NCBI GenBank assembly: GCA_020439025.1
Contig: JAGQTO010000002.1
Location: 1 to 53,482 of the forward strand
Source: Mycobacterium sp.
Lineage (GTDB): Bacteria; Actinomycetota; Actinomycetes; Mycobacteriales; Mycobacteriaceae
Direction: 5' to 3'
Length of the DNA: 53,482 nt
Position 1 is the stretch's first letter. Every line of letters begins with the position of its first letter. The notes under the pieces were generated by a model that saw only the letters and a list, made by a program, of their open reading frames with translations, was not told the origin of the DNA and ran no database searches. This document shows positions 26,701-34,345 of the stretch, piece after piece. The position numbers were made by a program, and so were the translations under genes.

Positions 26701-26887
26701 CACCCAGTTCATCGAGTCTCCCGATTTCGACCACGCGGTCACCGGCGCCGTCGCCGACAACCAAGACGCGCATCACAAAATGAGCGAATACTTCTTCACC
26801 AACGCCCCGGGGCGAGCAAGTCTCGTCGCCGACATCGCCAAGTGGTTCCGCGCGAGCGTGGTGGCGGCGAAGACCGCGGCCGGGTGA
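23738..26887 (+). CDS. hsdR: Type I restriction endonuclease and translocase subunit
   Basis: 1,049 residues, starting 3 bp after hsdS. The N-terminal nuclease has the PD-(D/E)xK pattern: DLVLFVNGLP followed by ATIELKTEL (~145-165) and a QYK downstream. The SF2 motor has AGSGKTDS (~321), ADEAHSSQ (~437), FTATPK and, towards residue 700, a motif VI region with QTLSRLNRTY. The C-terminal ~300 residues are helical. Length and motif order fit an intact HsdR. It pulls DNA through the complex and cuts when translocation stalls, so an active operon would restrict incoming phage and plasmids. All three genes seem complete. Confidence 0.95.
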   Translation: MDLHKEISFEKNLAEYLAAHGWLYSPNDAGYDRERALFPEDVLGWLADTQPEQLAKVVKPGGDVTKQQAQLLDRIVKVLDTPLDNGGGTLQILRKGFSHLSGKFQMCVFKPESTLNEKRTADYAAVRVRVMRQVHFSTAHQQSVDLVLFVNGLPVATIELKTELTQTVADAITQYKTSRLPKNPATGAVQPLFVSGARALVHFAVSEEQVWMTTKLAGDATHFLPFNRGADDGAAGNPLNPLGPRTAYLWERVLQRDAWLNILGRLMYVKHETSTDPISGKTTRSSTLRFPRFHQWEAVTELTAAVTAEGVGKRYLIQHSAGSGKTDSIAWTAHRMARLQVDNTKVFDSVIVVTDRNVLDAQLRDAIKQIDNDAGIVVAIDRAEVAKSGDIKSKSGLLAKALLDGKLIIVVTIQTFPFAMAEIRKNKGLKGKRFAVIADEAHSSQSGEVAAKLKAVLTAEEVKEIEEEGGEINIEALLAAEATERAESDAISYFAFTATPKAKTLELFGRPPAPGEKPAPFHVYSMRQAIEEGYILDVLTGYHSFKLAFQVGKNAAGVGGGGGVEEVDQAKATKEVMRWVKLNPQTIAQKAAIIVEHFHDNIAGLLDGHAKAMVVTELRKSAVRYKLAIDKYIATKGYGYGTLVAFSGTVTDPESGPEDFTEASMNPGVHDLRTAFRGDEYKIMIVANKFQTGFDQPLLCAMYVDRVLTGVTAVQTLSRLNRTYRTPAGTVKTAAMTQVVDFVNDPETIREAFEPYYTDAFLETETDPNLVHDLSVKLDTFGIYTQAEIDQCAEAFVRAGSDSALRDKMFAAIDPAKKIFAGRYQAALLANDGKGDKAALAELDMFRKDVGTFVRLYDFMSQIVNYGDPELEKKQIFLRNLNRYIQPDTYTAPIDLSEVVLRNVKQIDRGKTDIGLGVRVGLHGVTAAGSGEKRDPTMVAFQQVLDRLNDLFGSEDFTEGQKVSFLQALLRTLLDDPDLVQQAKVNTATQFIESPDFDHAVTGAVADNQDAHHKMSEYFFTNAPGRASLVADIAKWFRASVVAAKTAAG

Positions 26888-26899
26888 GGACAGCCTCAC
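26884..26899 (+). terminator. Small hairpin overlapping the hsdR stop
   Basis: GTGAGG-ACAG-CCTCAC: a perfect 6-bp stem with a 4-base loop over the TGA stop of hsdR. No T-run follows, so intrinsic termination is uncertain. High-GC actinobacterial terminators often lack a T-run. Confidence 0.3.
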
Positions 26900-26969
26900 G
26901 ATGGCGAACGACGACCGGCAGGGCTGGTGGCGGCGACGCGCTGGCGACGGCAGCCGAAGGCGATCATGT

Positions 26970-27149
26970 CTGGACGATCAGATGCCCGTGTTGTTGATCG
27001 AGTCGTTGCGGGCGATCGGGCTATCGGGCGGCGTGCGGGATGCAGGATCGCCCGCAGGCTTCGCCGGCCTTCCTGCGGTGATAAGCGTGCGCGAGACCTC
27101 GCTGCCGAGCACCACGTGAAGTTCCATGCGCCGGCAGCGGGGGGAGTAG
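26970..27149 (+). pseudogene. Decayed copy of the 3' end of the gene at 28751-29212
   Basis: Translation starts as LDDQMPVLLIESLRAIG, matching DDQIRVLVESVLGIG of the intact protein. It then continues in the next frame as GRRAGCRIARRLRR...RARDLA...FHAPA, matching GRRARCTIERRLRR...RARDLT...YFHAPA. Similarity covers about the last 60 residues of the intact product and ends at the same GGGGGAGTAG. A frameshift and a small deletion near the end break it. Nothing upstream of 26970 resembles the first ~95 residues. Only a fragment was copied or survived. Confidence 0.75.
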
Positions 27150-27156
27150 GCACGGA

Positions 27157-27178
27157 GATGTCAGTCTCCGCGCAGCCG
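27157..27178. repeat. 22-bp direct repeat, left copy (candidate attachment or scar site)
   Basis: Starts GATGTCAGTCTCCGCG and matches 30299-30320 at 21 of 22 positions in the same orientation. The left copy lies 8 bp after the decayed gene copy. Confidence 0.65.
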
Positions 27179-27232
27179 CCAACGGCGCTAAAGGCCCCGA
27201 CGGGCCGAACCGCCAGCCGCCGCCGGCACCCG

Positions 27233-28402
27233 CTAGCCGACGTATACCAAAGCGCTTTCGCCGCCCGTGCACGTGACCAAGCGTCCGGAGGGTCGGCACG
27301 TGATGTTGTAGGTTTGCTGCGTTACTGGGCTTAATACTTTGATCTCTTGAAACGATCCAGGATTGCCCATGTCGGCGTATGAAATGCGGACTTCTTCGGC
27401 AAACGGACACGATGTTTGATCGTTTCCGACCGCAGAATGAGTGTAGGCGCCGGTCCTGCCGTATTTGGGCGGACAAGGCTTGGCGCTCGGAGGAAACACT
27501 ACGGCCGGTCGCGGGTCTGCCTGGGCAGACGGAGCCGGCGTTGGAGACGCTGGAGCAGCAGGGGCTTTGTTCGGGCTAGATATAGCCAGCCCCGGATCGC
27601 AGGTTTGCCCGGTAAATGCCCGAATGGGGTCCACGACAGCCGGTCCCTGCGCATAGACGTTTACTAAAACCACCGGCGTGAAAGGCGAATCATTGAGAAG
27701 TTCGTCCTGCCCAGCAAGGTCTAGCACGATGTCGATATTGCGCCCGTCAACTGATGTGCTGACAAGGGGATCGCGACCGGTTTGCGGCAAATTCTCCGGA
27801 ACAGCAGTCCATGGATACATTCCGTCTGGTGAGTGGATCAAGATTCCCCTGGTTTCCGAAGAAAACCACCCTGGCGTCGGATCAGCGATTGGGACTTCCT
27901 TCAGCCGAGGCGTTGTCAGGATTATCTCGTACAAAAAACTTCCAGGCGCATTCACGACTACGTCCCCTGCGGGTGGTAGCGAAATTGTCTGCGGGTCAGT
28001 TCGGGGCGGTGCCGCGAAAGTAAATGACAACATAAGTCGATCATCGCCGAGATGCTTGAGACCGACCCTCCCAACCTGGGCGGAGGGCGGCGGAGCCCCC
28101 AGCTCTGTCTGGTACGGCTCGTCAAGTGAGCAACCCAAAGCCGCTGGGAGCAGTGACCAGAGTTGCCTCGCGGATCGTTGATTGTTCCACCAAAGGACAC
28201 CAGCGACGAGAATTACAGCGCCTATGACGCCTGCCGTGATAGCTGCCCACATTCGGCCCGGGGCCGGGGACTCCGGTGAAGACGCAAATGGGCGTGTGCT
28301 CGATGTCCAACGGCTGCCGTCCCAGTAACGCTCAACAGACGCGTCGGTGGGATCTGAATGCCACCCTGGGCTTGGCGAGCCCCCCGGCGGTTCACCTCGC
28401 AT
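27233..28402 (-). CDS. DUF2510 single-pass membrane protein with exported C-terminal domain
   Basis: 389 residues. Residues about 10-40 are a DUF2510 motif (PGWHSDP, ERYWDGSRW), a cytosolic Trp-rich module common in actinobacterial membrane proteins. A transmembrane helix follows at about 50-70 (WAAITAGVIGAVILVAGVLW). The outside part has a beta-rich domain, a Pro/Ala-rich linker (~280-305) and a C-terminal cysteine-containing domain (SCPFAEEVR...VTCTGG). I have seen that last pattern in other mycobacterial exported proteins, where the Cys pairs probably form disulphides. GC content is visibly lower than in the flanking plasmid genes, suggesting separate acquisition. Function unknown. Confidence 0.8.
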   Translation of the reverse strand: MRGEPPGGSPSPGWHSDPTDASVERYWDGSRWTSSTRPFASSPESPAPGRMWAAITAGVIGAVILVAGVLWWNNQRSARQLWSLLPAALGCSLDEPYQTELGAPPPSAQVGRVGLKHLGDDRLMLSFTFAAPPRTDPQTISLPPAGDVVVNAPGSFLYEIILTTPRLKEVPIADPTPGWFSSETRGILIHSPDGMYPWTAVPENLPQTGRDPLVSTSVDGRNIDIVLDLAGQDELLNDSPFTPVVLVNVYAQGPAVVDPIRAFTGQTCDPGLAISSPNKAPAAPASPTPAPSAQADPRPAVVFPPSAKPCPPKYGRTGAYTHSAVGNDQTSCPFAEEVRISYADMGNPGSFQEIKVLSPVTQQTYNITCRPSGRLVTCTGGESALVYVG

Positions 28403-28750
28403 TTCCGGAGGCTAACTGAACTGCCTTCGGTTCTGGGGAAAATTGCCCGGACAAAGGAACCGCACGGTGCTCAGCCTATGTGGAGCCTTCGGGATCGCTC
28501 CGGATACCAATCGTGCTGAAACACGCAGTCCCCAATACTTTCACCCCGTTGAAAGCCGAACCACGTTGCAATGCGCCCGCGCCGGCAAATGGAGCGAAGT
28601 GCCCAACTCCCAACTGCGAGCAGGGCAAGCGGAGCTAGCCGGGGGTCGTGCTCGAGGCAATGGGACAGCTGGCCCGGCCACCCGCCCCTCCAGTGATTCT
28701 GTCGGCTCGCGCACCGGTGAAATGTCCGCGCCGCGTGCAAGGGTGGGCAC
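28403..28750. other. Gap without a supported gene
   Basis: About 350 bp between divergent genes. Short frames on both strands have no ribosome site and no protein-like composition. It probably holds the promoters of the DUF2510 gene (leftward) and of the 28751 gene (rightward). Confidence 0.5.
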
Positions 28751-29212
28751 ATGCGCAGCGTGCTCGCCAGCCGTAACCAGGAGTTGTATTCGATCGCCGT
28801 CAGGGGTGTCGCCGACATCGCCGACAGGCTGGGTTCACGCCATGTCGAGGCGCTGAGCAGCTCAAGCGGTGCCTACCAATTCTGGGTCACTCCGTCGCTG
28901 CGGGGTGGACGGCGGTTGAATGCACCGGCCACCAAGATGCTGTTCGCGCTCACCCAGTTCCCGGCGCGGCAGACCCCCCTTCTGCGCGGCGACGTGGTCA
29001 TCACCTCGCGAACGATCGCCGGTGACCCGGACGAACTCTCCGATGATCAGATCCGCGTGCTGGTCGAGTCGGTGCTGGGCATCGGCCGCCGTGCCCGGTG
29101 CACGATCGAGCGCCGGCTGCGTCGGGCCGCCCGAGACGACCAACGTGCGCGAGACCTCACCGCCGATCCGCACGCCTGGCAGCAGTACTTCCATGCCCCG
29201 GCGGGGGAGTAG
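28751..29212 (+). CDS. Uncharacterised protein, source of the decayed copy at 26970
   Basis: 153 residues from ATG 28751, with AAGGGTGGG just before it. Basic and mixed alpha/beta: an N-terminal helix, LRGGRRLNAPATKMLFALT, a strand block (RGDVVITSRT), and a strongly basic C-terminal helix (GRRARCTIERRLRRAARDD) that could bind nucleic acid. No family recognised. That the last third also exists as a degraded fragment 1.8 kb upstream shows the gene has been duplicated or moved in this island. Confidence 0.65.
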   Translation: MRSVLASRNQELYSIAVRGVADIADRLGSRHVEALSSSSGAYQFWVTPSLRGGRRLNAPATKMLFALTQFPARQTPLLRGDVVITSRTIAGDPDELSDDQIRVLVESVLGIGRRARCTIERRLRRAARDDQRARDLTADPHAWQQYFHAPAGE

Positions 29213-29374
29213 CCCGAGCCGCGTCTGCACCAACGCCGCCGCCTTCGTTGGTGAGTTGTGCTCGCTGCCATGTCCCAACTCTGCCCATCGGGTGTCGCCG
29301 TTGATTCTGCGCCAGGATGATCCGGTCCCAGCGTGGGTCTCGGCCAGGAGCCCAGAGGGAAAACCGACATTTTG

Positions 29375-29410
29375 TTGACATCTCTACACTGAACTGTAGA
29401 TTTGTCTACA
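29375..29410 (+). promoter_or_regulatory. Promoter with overlapping TCTACA/TGTAGA operator
   Basis: TTGACA (29375-29380) and TAGATT (29397-29402) are separated by 16 bp and look like a good -35/-10 pair. The spacer contains TCTACA-CTGAAC-TGTAGA (29383-29400), a perfect 6-bp inverted repeat, and another TCTACA follows at 29405-29410. A repressor on this site would block the polymerase. The gene it serves (29502-30107) itself encodes a DNA-binding-like C-terminus, so autoregulation is plausible. Confidence 0.6.
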
Positions 29411-29501
29411 TTAGCGGGCCGAACCTGGTCGTCACCTCGGCCCCGCCGAGTCCCTTCATCGACCACCCCGTCAGGTAATCCACAGAAAGCATGGTGCCCT
29501 A

Positions 29502-30107
29502 ATGACCATCACCGCTATCCTCACCGCGATTAACGTCCCGGCCCACCGGCCCGGCCCGAACACTCCCGCCACCACCATGGACACCATCGCGTTTTTCCGC
29601 GACGGCCAGCCACTGTCCGAGGCGGTGTGCCCGGTCGAGGCGATCACTGTCGAATCTTCCGAAAGCCCAGAGTCCTACGAGGCCGCACTCCTGGCCGCCG
29701 GCTGGGAGATCATCGGCGACGACCCCGGTTTTGGCAACGGCGGCTGGGTCGTCCGACAGATCGACAGCCCCCTTGATGGCCGCCAAGACGCCGACATCAT
29801 CCGCGCGTGGCTCGGACCGGTCGAGCTGACCGCCGACGAGTTGGCCCGCCTGCTGCCGGTGTGGGACGCCGCCGAGGACGACGGCACCGAGACCCTCTCG
29901 GCCACGGTGCAATACCTGGTCGGTGACACCAGCCCCGAGGAGGCGGGCCAGCGGCTGCTCACCGCCACCCGGCAGCGCCAGGACGCGGTCGCGTTCGCCA
30001 CCCAGGTCGCCCGGTTGGCCGCCGAGGACGGCGTGACCGAGGTGGAGCTGGCCCGACGGATCGGTGTGGACCGGGCCAACACACTGCGCCGGTGGCTCGG
30101 AAAGTGA
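29502..30107 (+). CDS. Protein with C-terminal helix-turn-helix, probably autoregulated
   Basis: 201 residues. Residues 26-140 are acidic alpha/beta with EAALLAAGWEIIGDD and GGWVVRQID. The last ~35 residues, LAAEDGVTEVELARRIGVDR followed by NTLRRWLGK, have a clear helix-turn-helix pattern. The gene is driven by the strong promoter with an inverted repeat at 29375-29410. The next small gene overlaps its stop by 4 bp. It could be the antitoxin or regulator of a small two-gene module; no toxin fold is evident in the partner, so this stays a guess. Confidence 0.7.
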   Translation: MTITAILTAINVPAHRPGPNTPATTMDTIAFFRDGQPLSEAVCPVEAITVESSESPESYEAALLAAGWEIIGDDPGFGNGGWVVRQIDSPLDGRQDADIIRAWLGPVELTADELARLLPVWDAAEDDGTETLSATVQYLVGDTSPEEAGQRLLTATRQRQDAVAFATQVARLAAEDGVTEVELARRIGVDRANTLRRWLGK

Positions 30108-30277
30108 CTAACCAGCAAACAATGGAACCCCCGAAGGAACCCGACGTTGACGCCCATGTCGCCGAATTGCTGGCAGACCTCGCCTCAAACACCGGTGCTG
30201 GCCTCGCCGTGTGCGACGGGCTGATCGAGCACCTGACAGCGGAGCGAGACTCCAAACGTGCAGACGAACGATCATGA
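30104..30277 (+). CDS. Small protein coupled to the HTH gene
   Basis: 57 residues from GTG 30104, whose start overlaps the upstream stop (GTGA). Acidic, mainly helical (VDAHVAELLADLA...GLAVCDGLIEHLTAERD), one Cys. It ends just before the convergent recombinase gene. The overlap is the main support; size and composition are plausible but no family is recognised. Confidence 0.5.
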   Translation: MTNQQTMEPPKEPDVDAHVAELLADLASNTGAGLAVCDGLIEHLTAERDSKRADERS

Positions 30278-30298
30278 AACGGAGCACCACTGACTGGC

Positions 30299-30320
30299 GA
30301 TGTCAGTCTCCGCGGAGCCG
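30299..30320. repeat. 22-bp direct repeat, right copy, at the 3' end of the recombinase gene
   Basis: Matches 27157-27178 with one mismatch. It covers the last codons and stop of the tyrosine recombinase (LRGD then TGA on the minus strand). Recombinase attachment sites often lie at this end of the gene, but the left copy may instead be a remnant of a recombinase 3' end. Confidence 0.65.
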
Positions 30321-31313
30321 CTCGTAGAGCGGGTTGCGGGCCGCGGCGGCTCGGGTTTCCTGCCCGGCCCCCTCGACATACCGTTGCGAGGTGGCGATGG
30401 ATGTGTGCCCTAAGAGCGCTTTCAGTTCGTAGACACTGACTTTCGCGTTGGCGAGGTCGGTGGCGAAGGTATGCCGCAGGCCGTGGACCAGGGCGCCGCG
30501 CTGGCGTTCAGAGTCCACTCCCGCCCGGCGAAACAGCCGCAAAACCCGGTACTGCACGGTGCTGCGCGTGATCCGGGCGCCGTCCTTGGCGCTGACGAAT
30601 AGCGGAGCGTCAGCTGGCCAACTGCCCAGTCCCCCGGCGGGGGAGGACCCGCGCCGTCCGCTCGGAAACCGGGTACGCCGGCTGGCCAGGTAGACCTTAA
30701 GGTCTCTGATGAGTGGGGCTTCGATGGGCACGCGCCGGTCTTTCCGGCCTTTGCCGCGTACGTGAACCACCGCGCCGTCGCCGACGAGACGGATGTCACC
30801 GAAGTTAATCCCGACCAGTTCCTCCAAACGCAGCCCCGCCAGCAGCGCGGTCAGCAGCATCGCCCGGTCACGTTCAACCCAATCGTCCCGCCGGCGGCGT
30901 GGCATTGCCTGATCGGCATCCAGAGTGTCGAGCAGCGCGTCGATGACGTTGGGCGGCAGAGCTTTCGAGAGAGTTTCGTCGCTTCTGGGGCGGCCGACCG
31001 ACCCCATCGGGTTGGCGGGAATCAACTCATCGTCGTAGAGATCAGTGCACAAGGTGTTCCAGGTCGACCAGCACCGCCGAACCGAGGCCGCCGCATGGCT
31101 GGGGGCGAACAGCGCGAACGCTGTCCGCAGGGCGTCGCGGTTGATGTCGGACAGGCGCAGCGCCGTTAGATCGGTTCCCCCCACGATGATCTCGGCGATC
31201 GCGTCGAAGTCGCGGCAATACGCGGCCAGGGTGTGCGCTGAACGTTTCTGGGTTCCGCGGTCGGCGAGGAAACTGTCGAACCACTCCGGGCGAGCCCGCT
31301 GCGTCGCGGTCAT
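30303..31313 (-). CDS. Tyrosine recombinase / integrase
   Basis: 336 residues from ATG 31313, which overlaps the stop of the upstream gene in ATGA; this fits better than the ATG at 31352, which would overlap it by more than 40 bp. Catalytic residues are all visible: Arg in GLRLEEL (~160), Lys in GKGRKDR, His and Arg in HGLRHTF (~276/279), His in LLGHTS (~300) and the nucleophile Tyr in RYVEG (~310). An N-terminal SAM-like core-binding domain precedes them. It may resolve plasmid multimers or move the local island. The coupled upstream gene is unusual for such an enzyme. Confidence 0.9.
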   Translation of the reverse strand: MTATQRARPEWFDSFLADRGTQKRSAHTLAAYCRDFDAIAEIIVGGTDLTALRLSDINRDALRTAFALFAPSHAAASVRRCWSTWNTLCTDLYDDELIPANPMGSVGRPRSDETLSKALPPNVIDALLDTLDADQAMPRRRRDDWVERDRAMLLTALLAGLRLEELVGINFGDIRLVGDGAVVHVRGKGRKDRRVPIEAPLIRDLKVYLASRRTRFPSGRRGSSPAGGLGSWPADAPLFVSAKDGARITRSTVQYRVLRLFRRAGVDSERQRGALVHGLRHTFATDLANAKVSVYELKALLGHTSIATSQRYVEGAGQETRAAAARNPLYERLRGD

Positions 31314-32173
31314 ACCGATTTCAGGGTGGGCGAGCGATACGACACTTGGCATAGCCGGGTCGATGGGGCGGGCAGCCAGCGACCCCCGCGGGCGGTGGCA
31401 GGTGGCCTAACGTCGCCGACTATCCGGACTGCCGGGTCAATAAGGGACAACGCCAGCGGCAACACCATCCAGGCGGCCAGCCCCTTCAACTGCGTCCCGT
31501 CCGAGGCGCCCCGTAAGGACCGCACGTCGGCACCGATCGCCCCGGTGGCGGCGGCATCAGCATTGGCCGACATGTCGTTGATGGCCGCTCCCAGCGTGGG
31601 CCGATCCAGGTACACCGGGATCGGCAACAACCCCTCCCAGGTGCCGTCGGTGTCCACCACCAACCGCAGTTCGGGACGCCCCCTGTGCGTATCGAACTCC
31701 AGATGCACGAAGCTCCCCAGGAACCGGAAGGCACCACTGAGCTGGTCATACACCTGGGGCGGCAACTCCACGTAGCAACACCATTCGGGCAGACGAGTCC
31801 AGGTTTCCGCCGGCGGCAGCACCGCCTGCTGCCAGTGTGCCGCACCGCCGCCAGCGGAGTGCCACAACGCACCCGTCGAGTACCCGGCGACCTCCGGGTC
31901 GATCTGGTACACGCCGCGACCCAACCGCCACTGGGTCAGAGCCGCCACACGCCCGATGTCCGTGCCGAGTCGATCGCCTTGAACACTGCGGGATGTCAGG
32001 TAGGCCACCGTTCCCGCCATCGGCAACCAACACCAGTCAGGCCATTCCAGGCCCGGCTCTCCGCGGCGTTCCACCAGGCCGCCACTGACCGCCAACGCAT
32101 CGGGGTAATACCTGCGAAACTCGGCCAGCAGTGCATCGACGCGCGCCACGCTAGCGAGGTCAGCAGTGCTCAT
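31310..32173 (-). CDS. AcrVA2-like protein (anti-CRISPR family relative)
   Basis: 287 residues from the ATG at 32173. Key segments match my memory of the Moraxella Cas12a inhibitor AcrVA2 in order: RGVYQIDPEV against LGIYQLDEEI; LPEWCCYVEL against LPDWCVYVDI; LRLVVDTD against LDFVVDTD, followed in both by a Pro-containing I.V...P.L strand; and TQLKGLAAWM against TLIKGLLPYL. The C-terminal tail of AcrVA2 (GHWHGYW region) is missing. AcrVA2 lowers Cas12a production; its relatives are said to be widespread in mobile DNA whose hosts lack Cas12a, so the target here may differ. The last codon overlaps the recombinase start, so both are one translation unit. A longer N-terminus from 32293 is possible. 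Confidence 0.75.
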   Translation of the reverse strand: MSTADLASVARVDALLAEFRRYYPDALAVSGGLVERRGEPGLEWPDWCWLPMAGTVAYLTSRSVQGDRLGTDIGRVAALTQWRLGRGVYQIDPEVAGYSTGALWHSAGGGAAHWQQAVLPPAETWTRLPEWCCYVELPPQVYDQLSGAFRFLGSFVHLEFDTHRGRPELRLVVDTDGTWEGLLPIPVYLDRPTLGAAINDMSANADAAATGAIGADVRSLRGASDGTQLKGLAAWMVLPLALSLIDPAVRIVGDVRPPATARGGRWLPAPSTRLCQVSYRSPTLKSV

Positions 32174-32482
32174 CCGATTCCCAAATCCTCTCCGGGGTTG
32201 CGCGATGTCCCGAGCCGGAACTTTCTGAGAACGCCGAAACGGATAATTGGGGGCTCGCGGAGACCGGCCACCCCGGATCAACGTATCTGACATATTGCCT
32301 GTTATGCGTGAAACGGTAACCCGTGGTGGTCATAAAGTGCTGCTTTGCTGAAGGCGTGTCCGACGACGACGACCGATTTCGGCGTGCCGGGCCGCGACCA
32401 TATGACAGTGCCCCGACGCTATTCCCGTTGTTGATCGGCGCACTGCGCCCGACGAGTTCACAAACAAAAGCAAGTCATAGTT
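32174..32482. other. Gap upstream of the AcrVA2-like gene
   Basis: About 310 bp, less GC-rich than the genes around it. It should carry the promoter of the AcrVA2-like/recombinase pair (leftward) and the end of the IS-split gene. No gene or clear repeat seen. Confidence 0.45.
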
Positions 32483-32659
32483 CTAGGCGTGGGGCGAGGT
32501 CGCTGTCGTGTGCGCGCGCATGCTGTCGCGTCGAAGAGCGGCCGCTAGGTCGACGTCATCGGTGAGACCGGCGGCGGTCGTCAGGGTTCGGGCGATTCGG
32601 GCAAGTACGGCGGGCGGAACGGCGATGGGTCCGTTGCCGTTGTGTTCAGACTGGATTAG

Positions 32660-34345
32660 CCCGGATTTTTCGTGCCGGTGGGGTCTGGCGGCTCGATACC
32701 CTGAAAGTCGTTGAGCAACTGTCTTTTTCGATTTGGGGTGTGTTCGACCTGCCCGTGTCGCCGGGGTGGGCGGGCGTTCCTGGGGGCCGGGGTCTTTCGG
32801 GTTGGTCGTGGTCAGGGCTGGTTTGGCGGTCAGGGGAAGGCGGCTCGCAGGCGCTGCCAGGCGGTGGCGATGGCGCCGGCCCAGCGCCAGGTGGTGTCGA
32901 TGCGCAGCCGTAGTTGGCGGGCGCCGCGGGTGATGCGGGCTGCGACGTGCAGGACCCGGTAGCGGAAGGCGTGGATCTCGCAGCGGGCTAGCTCGGGAGC
33001 GTGGGTGAATCCGATCAGTTGGGCCCAAGCGACCAGGTCAGCGGCGGCCAGGACGATTTCCAGCCAGGCGGCGTTGGCCTGGAAATCGTGGCAGGGCAGG
33101 TTGCGCAGGCCGGCGGCTTTGGCGTGCCGGATGCGGTCCTCGACGCGGGCATGTTGGCGGTGGCGTAGTTCCAGGCCGGCCAGCTGGCCGGGCACCGCCC
33201 CCGGGGTGGTGTCGGTGATGAACGCGGTCACCCGCATGCCGTCGATGTCGGTGAACCGCAGCTGCGCCCCGGGATGGGGCCTCTCCTTGCGCAGGATCAA
33301 CCGGGTCCCGGCAGGCCAGGTCGACAGGGTGACCAGGGTGGTGGCTTCGGCCACCCACGCCCCGTCACGCAGGTCGCCGCCGGAGTCGATGGCCGGGTAC
33401 CAGCCCCCGGCGAGGTTGAGGGTGTCCACCGCGTCCCAGACCCGGGCATCGACGGGGAAGCCGAAGGAGAACCCGACCCCGCGGTCGCGGCAGGCTTGGG
33501 CGAACTTATGGGTGGCCCCGGCGGAATCGCAGCGCACCACCACCGCCGGTGCCCCGTCGGCGTCGGGGTCGGGGCGCCACCGGGCGGGTAGGGAGGCCAA
33601 TGCCTGGTCGAGGACGGTGATGTGGTCGGCGGCGGTGTTCGACCCGGCGTTGCCCTTGCGCAGCAGCCCGGCCAACGCCTCACCGCCGGCGATCTCGGGG
33701 CGGTCCAAAAACGCCAGCAGCGGGTGATGGCCGAAGGTCTTCTTCCAGGTCGGCGCCGCATCCTGCTTGTTGTCGGAATGGTCGAGCACCAGCGTGGCGT
33801 CCATGTCGATGTGCAGCGGCTGCCCGGCTGGCGGGGCTGCCCCGGCAGCCCAGGCCGCGGCCCGCGCCGCCGCACGGGCGTCACGAACCCCGGGTAGGTG
33901 CGCGGCGTCGATACGTTCGTCCACCAGTCGCCACATCGTCGTCGTGGAGGCCTTCGCCCCGAACACGTGCGCACGGTCCCCACACAGCTGGCCGACCCCG
34001 TCGATGCAGTCTGCCCCATCGGCCACCGCCGCGGCCAGATCGGCGAACACCGCCCCCGGAGCGTAGGTCCACGGACCCTTGTAGGTATCGGCCAAAACCT
34101 CGGTGACCTGCGCCGATAACCCGGTCAGGTCGGCCAGTTCCCGCACCAGGCCCATCCCGGCGTGCGACACGACCCCGCGGCCGTCCGCCGATACTTTCAC
34201 CCGCCGCGTCATCGCGATACTCTTCACTTGCGAGGTGCCTTCCCGCTGGACGATCGAACCCTAGATAAGTCCGATTATCCGTTGCAGGACAGGCACTTTC
34301 GCGTATCAACACCCGGTTACACCGACATTGCACGAAAAATCCGGG
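32660..34345 (-). mobile_element. Complete IS1380-family insertion sequence
   Basis: 1,686 bp. The 16-bp terminal inverted repeats CCCGGATTTTTCGTGC (left, 32660-32675) and its complement (right, 34330-34345) are perfect. They are flanked by the 4-bp direct repeat TTAG (32656-32659 and 34346-34349). Four-base target duplication and CC(C)GG-type ends are typical of IS1380. One transposase gene fills most of the element. Perfect ends and intact frame indicate a recent insertion. Confidence 0.95.
32830..34227 (-). CDS. IS1380-family DDE transposase
   Basis: 465 residues, complete. The DDE residues are visible in context: IDMDATLV near residue 140-145 and RCDSAGATHKF near 232, each with Asp as expected for IS1380, and a Glu in the C-terminal part (RHRQHARVEDRIRHAK). 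Family members are typically 440-480 residues. The sequence has no interruption, so the element should be able to move. Confidence 0.93.
   Translation of the reverse strand: MKSIAMTRRVKVSADGRGVVSHAGMGLVRELADLTGLSAQVTEVLADTYKGPWTYAPGAVFADLAAAVADGADCIDGVGQLCGDRAHVFGAKASTTTMWRLVDERIDAAHLPGVRDARAAARAAAWAAGAAPPAGQPLHIDMDATLVLDHSDNKQDAAPTWKKTFGHHPLLAFLDRPEIAGGEALAGLLRKGNAGSNTAADHITVLDQALASLPARWRPDPDADGAPAVVVRCDSAGATHKFAQACRDRGVGFSFGFPVDARVWDAVDTLNLAGGWYPAIDSGGDLRDGAWVAEATTLVTLSTWPAGTRLILRKERPHPGAQLRFTDIDGMRVTAFITDTTPGAVPGQLAGLELRHRQHARVEDRIRHAKAAGLRNLPCHDFQANAAWLEIVLAAADLVAWAQLIGFTHAPELARCEIHAFRYRVLHVAARITRGARQLRLRIDTTWRWAGAIATAWQRLRAAFP

Noticed and set aside
24482-26899. 805-codon minus-strand frame opposite hsdR
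   Set aside because: Shadow of hsdR. Composition is Val/Gly/Asp/His-rich as expected for the complement, with no start site or motifs.
28471-28818. 115-codon minus-strand frame in the gap before the 28751 gene
   Set aside because: It overlaps the start of a better supported gene, with Trp/Arg/His-rich random composition.
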